Below, piece after piece: positions 38,316 to 39,176 of a stretch of 39,176 bases of DNA. Both the position numbers and the translations under genes were made by a program. The DNA comes from Chitinophagales bacterium (GTDB lineage Bacteria; Bacteroidota; Bacteroidia; Chitinophagales; UBA2359). The notes below the pieces were generated by a model. The model did no database searches and was not told the origin of the DNA. It saw only the letters and a list, made by a program, of their open reading frames with translations. The stretch is from positions 1 through 39,176 of the forward strand of contig JAHDEE010000037.1 of assembly GCA_020629005.1 (NCBI GenBank). Reading direction: 5' to 3'. Each line of letters starts with the position of its first letter. Position 1 is the stretch's first letter.

Positions 38316-38903
38316 ATGGATTTGAAGGCTTTCTTTAAAAATGTTTTTGAGCAGCAGGAAAAGGCCAATGTGCCTGTAGTACAAGAGATTATTGAGAGAG
38401 ATGACTACTTTCTGACTTCGTACAACAACTGGAAGAGCAGAAAAGCTTATCTGGAGTGGAATGAGACCTTATTTAGAGAAATGAATGCATTTCGCGATCG
38501 TGGTGAAAAACATCGTGATATTTGGTTCATGAATTCCGGCGCAACTGCTGCCTTGCTGTGGAAGCGGAGTGGTCAAGGAGTGCTGTTTTATTTCGACTAT
38601 CTTAAAGAGCGAGTCTTGAGCCTGGGCTATCGTTCTTACATGAGTGATCGTAAGTCTTACGTTCGGAAAGGCTACGCGGAGTATATTGAGCGGCATTACC
38701 TGAAACCAAAACTGCATTTTCAGCAAGGTGCTACCAAGGTTGAGCAGCTGTACGGTAATATTACAATTGAATGCATCAAGCACAATGACGAGGTGCAACA
38801 GTTGAAGTTTATGTGCACCAATTATCGCGATCACAATTATTCTGAGGCATTGGATTTTTACGATCTAATGGAGCGAGTCTTAGAGCAAGGAGATCTTGCC
38901 TGA
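38316..38903 (+). CDS. Unrecognised 195-residue soluble protein
   Basis: ATG at 38316, ending at TGA 38901-38903. The protein has no signal peptide or membrane segment, is rich in charged and aromatic residues, and contains WNETLFREMNAFRDRGEKH, GVLFYFDYLKERVLSLGYRSYMSDRK and EALDFYDLMERVLEQ. Composition and codon use look like a real cytoplasmic protein. No family was recognised and no cysteine or metal motif stands out. It is transcribed away from the Rieske gene; a weak CTGAG/CTCAG hairpin with a short T-run (38900-38932) overlaps its stop. Confidence 0.8.
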   Translation: MDLKAFFKNVFEQQEKANVPVVQEIIERDDYFLTSYNNWKSRKAYLEWNETLFREMNAFRDRGEKHRDIWFMNSGATAALLWKRSGQGVLFYFDYLKERVLSLGYRSYMSDRKSYVRKGYAEYIERHYLKPKLHFQQGATKVEQLYGNITIECIKHNDEVQQLKFMCTNYRDHNYSEALDFYDLMERVLEQGDLA

Positions 38904-38994
38904 GTTCGGGACAAACCTCAGATTGGATTTTTCTTATTGAACATCCTTTTGATGGTGTATCAACCACGGATTTGTATACTGCATCCTGAAATCC

Positions 38995-39118
38995 CTAGTG
39001 CTGCGTAAACAAAGTTCGTGACACCTTTTAGGAGCTTATCTTTTTGTCAGACGAGCAACGAAATATGACAGAAATAGAAGCCTTAAAGGTGGTGCGAATT
39101 TCGTTTGCGTAGCACTAG
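38995..39118. repeat. MITE-like palindromic element, copy 3 (best preserved tips)
   Basis: The element begins CTAGTGCTGCGTAAACAAAG and ends GTTTGCGTAGCACTAG. The outer 31 nt on each side are inverted repeats at 24 of 31 positions, and four of the seven differences would still give G-U pairs in a rightward transcript. The inner AGGAGCTTATCTTTTTGTCA pairs imperfectly with TGACAGAAATAGAAGCCT, so all 124 nt can fold into one hairpin. The left 60 nt match copy 1 at about 50 of 60 positions. Confidence 0.82.
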
Positions 39119-39176
39119 ATAGCCAACAATTCTTTAGCATTGGCTATTGCCATTTCACCAGGTTTGTCTCCACTCA
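39115..39176 (-). CDS. C-terminal end of a gene entering from the right edge
   Basis: On the minus strand the frame is open from the edge (first full codon at 39174) and reads SGDKPGEMAIANAKELLAI, then TAG at 39117-39115. Composition is protein-like. The stop codon lies inside the terminal GCACTAG of the palindromic element. Only 19 residues are visible, so no family can be assigned. Confidence 0.5.
   Translation of the reverse strand, partial: SGDKPGEMAIANAKELLAI

Noticed and set aside
39119-39147. ATAGCCAA...TTGGCTAT inverted repeat at the right edge
   Set aside because: It lies inside the partial leftward coding frame and has no T-run, so it is more likely chance than a terminator.

Overview
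The window reads as chromosomal DNA of a member of the Bacteroidota, most likely a marine or aquatic Saprospiria-type organism (Lewinella-like). The evidence is very large secreted surface proteins built from DUF11, SdrD B-like and cadherin/Ig-like repeats, a gliding-motility (CHU_C, type IX secretion type B) C-terminal domain, two PorP/SprF-family outer-membrane proteins, and the MurF-alanine racemase fusion that is usual in this phylum. The class-level placement is inference from protein style only.

Layout. (1) 1-15869, +: the 3' part of a giant surface protein gene, open to the left edge, with 27 visible DUF11 repeats, three SdrD B-like modules, a cysteine-paired Ig/cadherin-like array and a divergent C-terminal sorting-like domain. 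It ends in two successive UUCG-capped hairpins, the second a strong terminator. (2) 15940-16412: non-coding, with inverted repeats. (3) 16413-20711, +: a 1432-residue secreted mosaic protein (DNRLRE/CBM96-like, two B-like modules, propeller-like region, choice-of-anchor E-like region). (4) 20713-21731: a palindromic MITE-like element directly after the stop codon, a second dispersed repeat, then a long untranslated stretch. (5) 21732-29141, +: a 2469-residue adhesin with a SprB-like start, 21 Ig/cadherin-like repeats, two cysteine-rich modules and a canonical type B sorting domain. (6) 29356-31392, +: two PorP/SprF paralogues; the second is followed after 3 nt by rsmE (31396-32106). (7) 32193-34510, +: a PaeR7I/XhoI-like type II restriction-modification pair, endonuclease first. 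(8) 34664-38248, -: a small membrane protein, MurF-Alr fusion and a Rieske ferredoxin. (9) 38316-38903, +: an unrecognised 195-residue protein, divergent from the Rieske gene across a 67-nt palindrome-containing spacer. (10) 38995-39118: a second well-preserved copy of the palindromic element. The end of a leftward gene enters from the right edge.

How it fits together. The three large secreted proteins and the two PorP/SprF proteins form a surface-adhesion locus: the large proteins would cross the outer membrane through a type IX system encoded elsewhere, and the PorP/SprF proteins are candidate cargo-specific outer-membrane partners. The restriction-modification pair looks like an acquired cassette between housekeeping genes. 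A family of about 120-170 bp imperfect palindromes beginning CTAGTGC and ending GCACTAG sits against gene 3' ends at several junctions. This family, a four-copy cysteine-rich module shared by two of the giant proteins, and the hyperacidic DUF11 array are the most unusual things seen. No tRNA, rRNA, CRISPR array, transposase or integrase gene was recognised.
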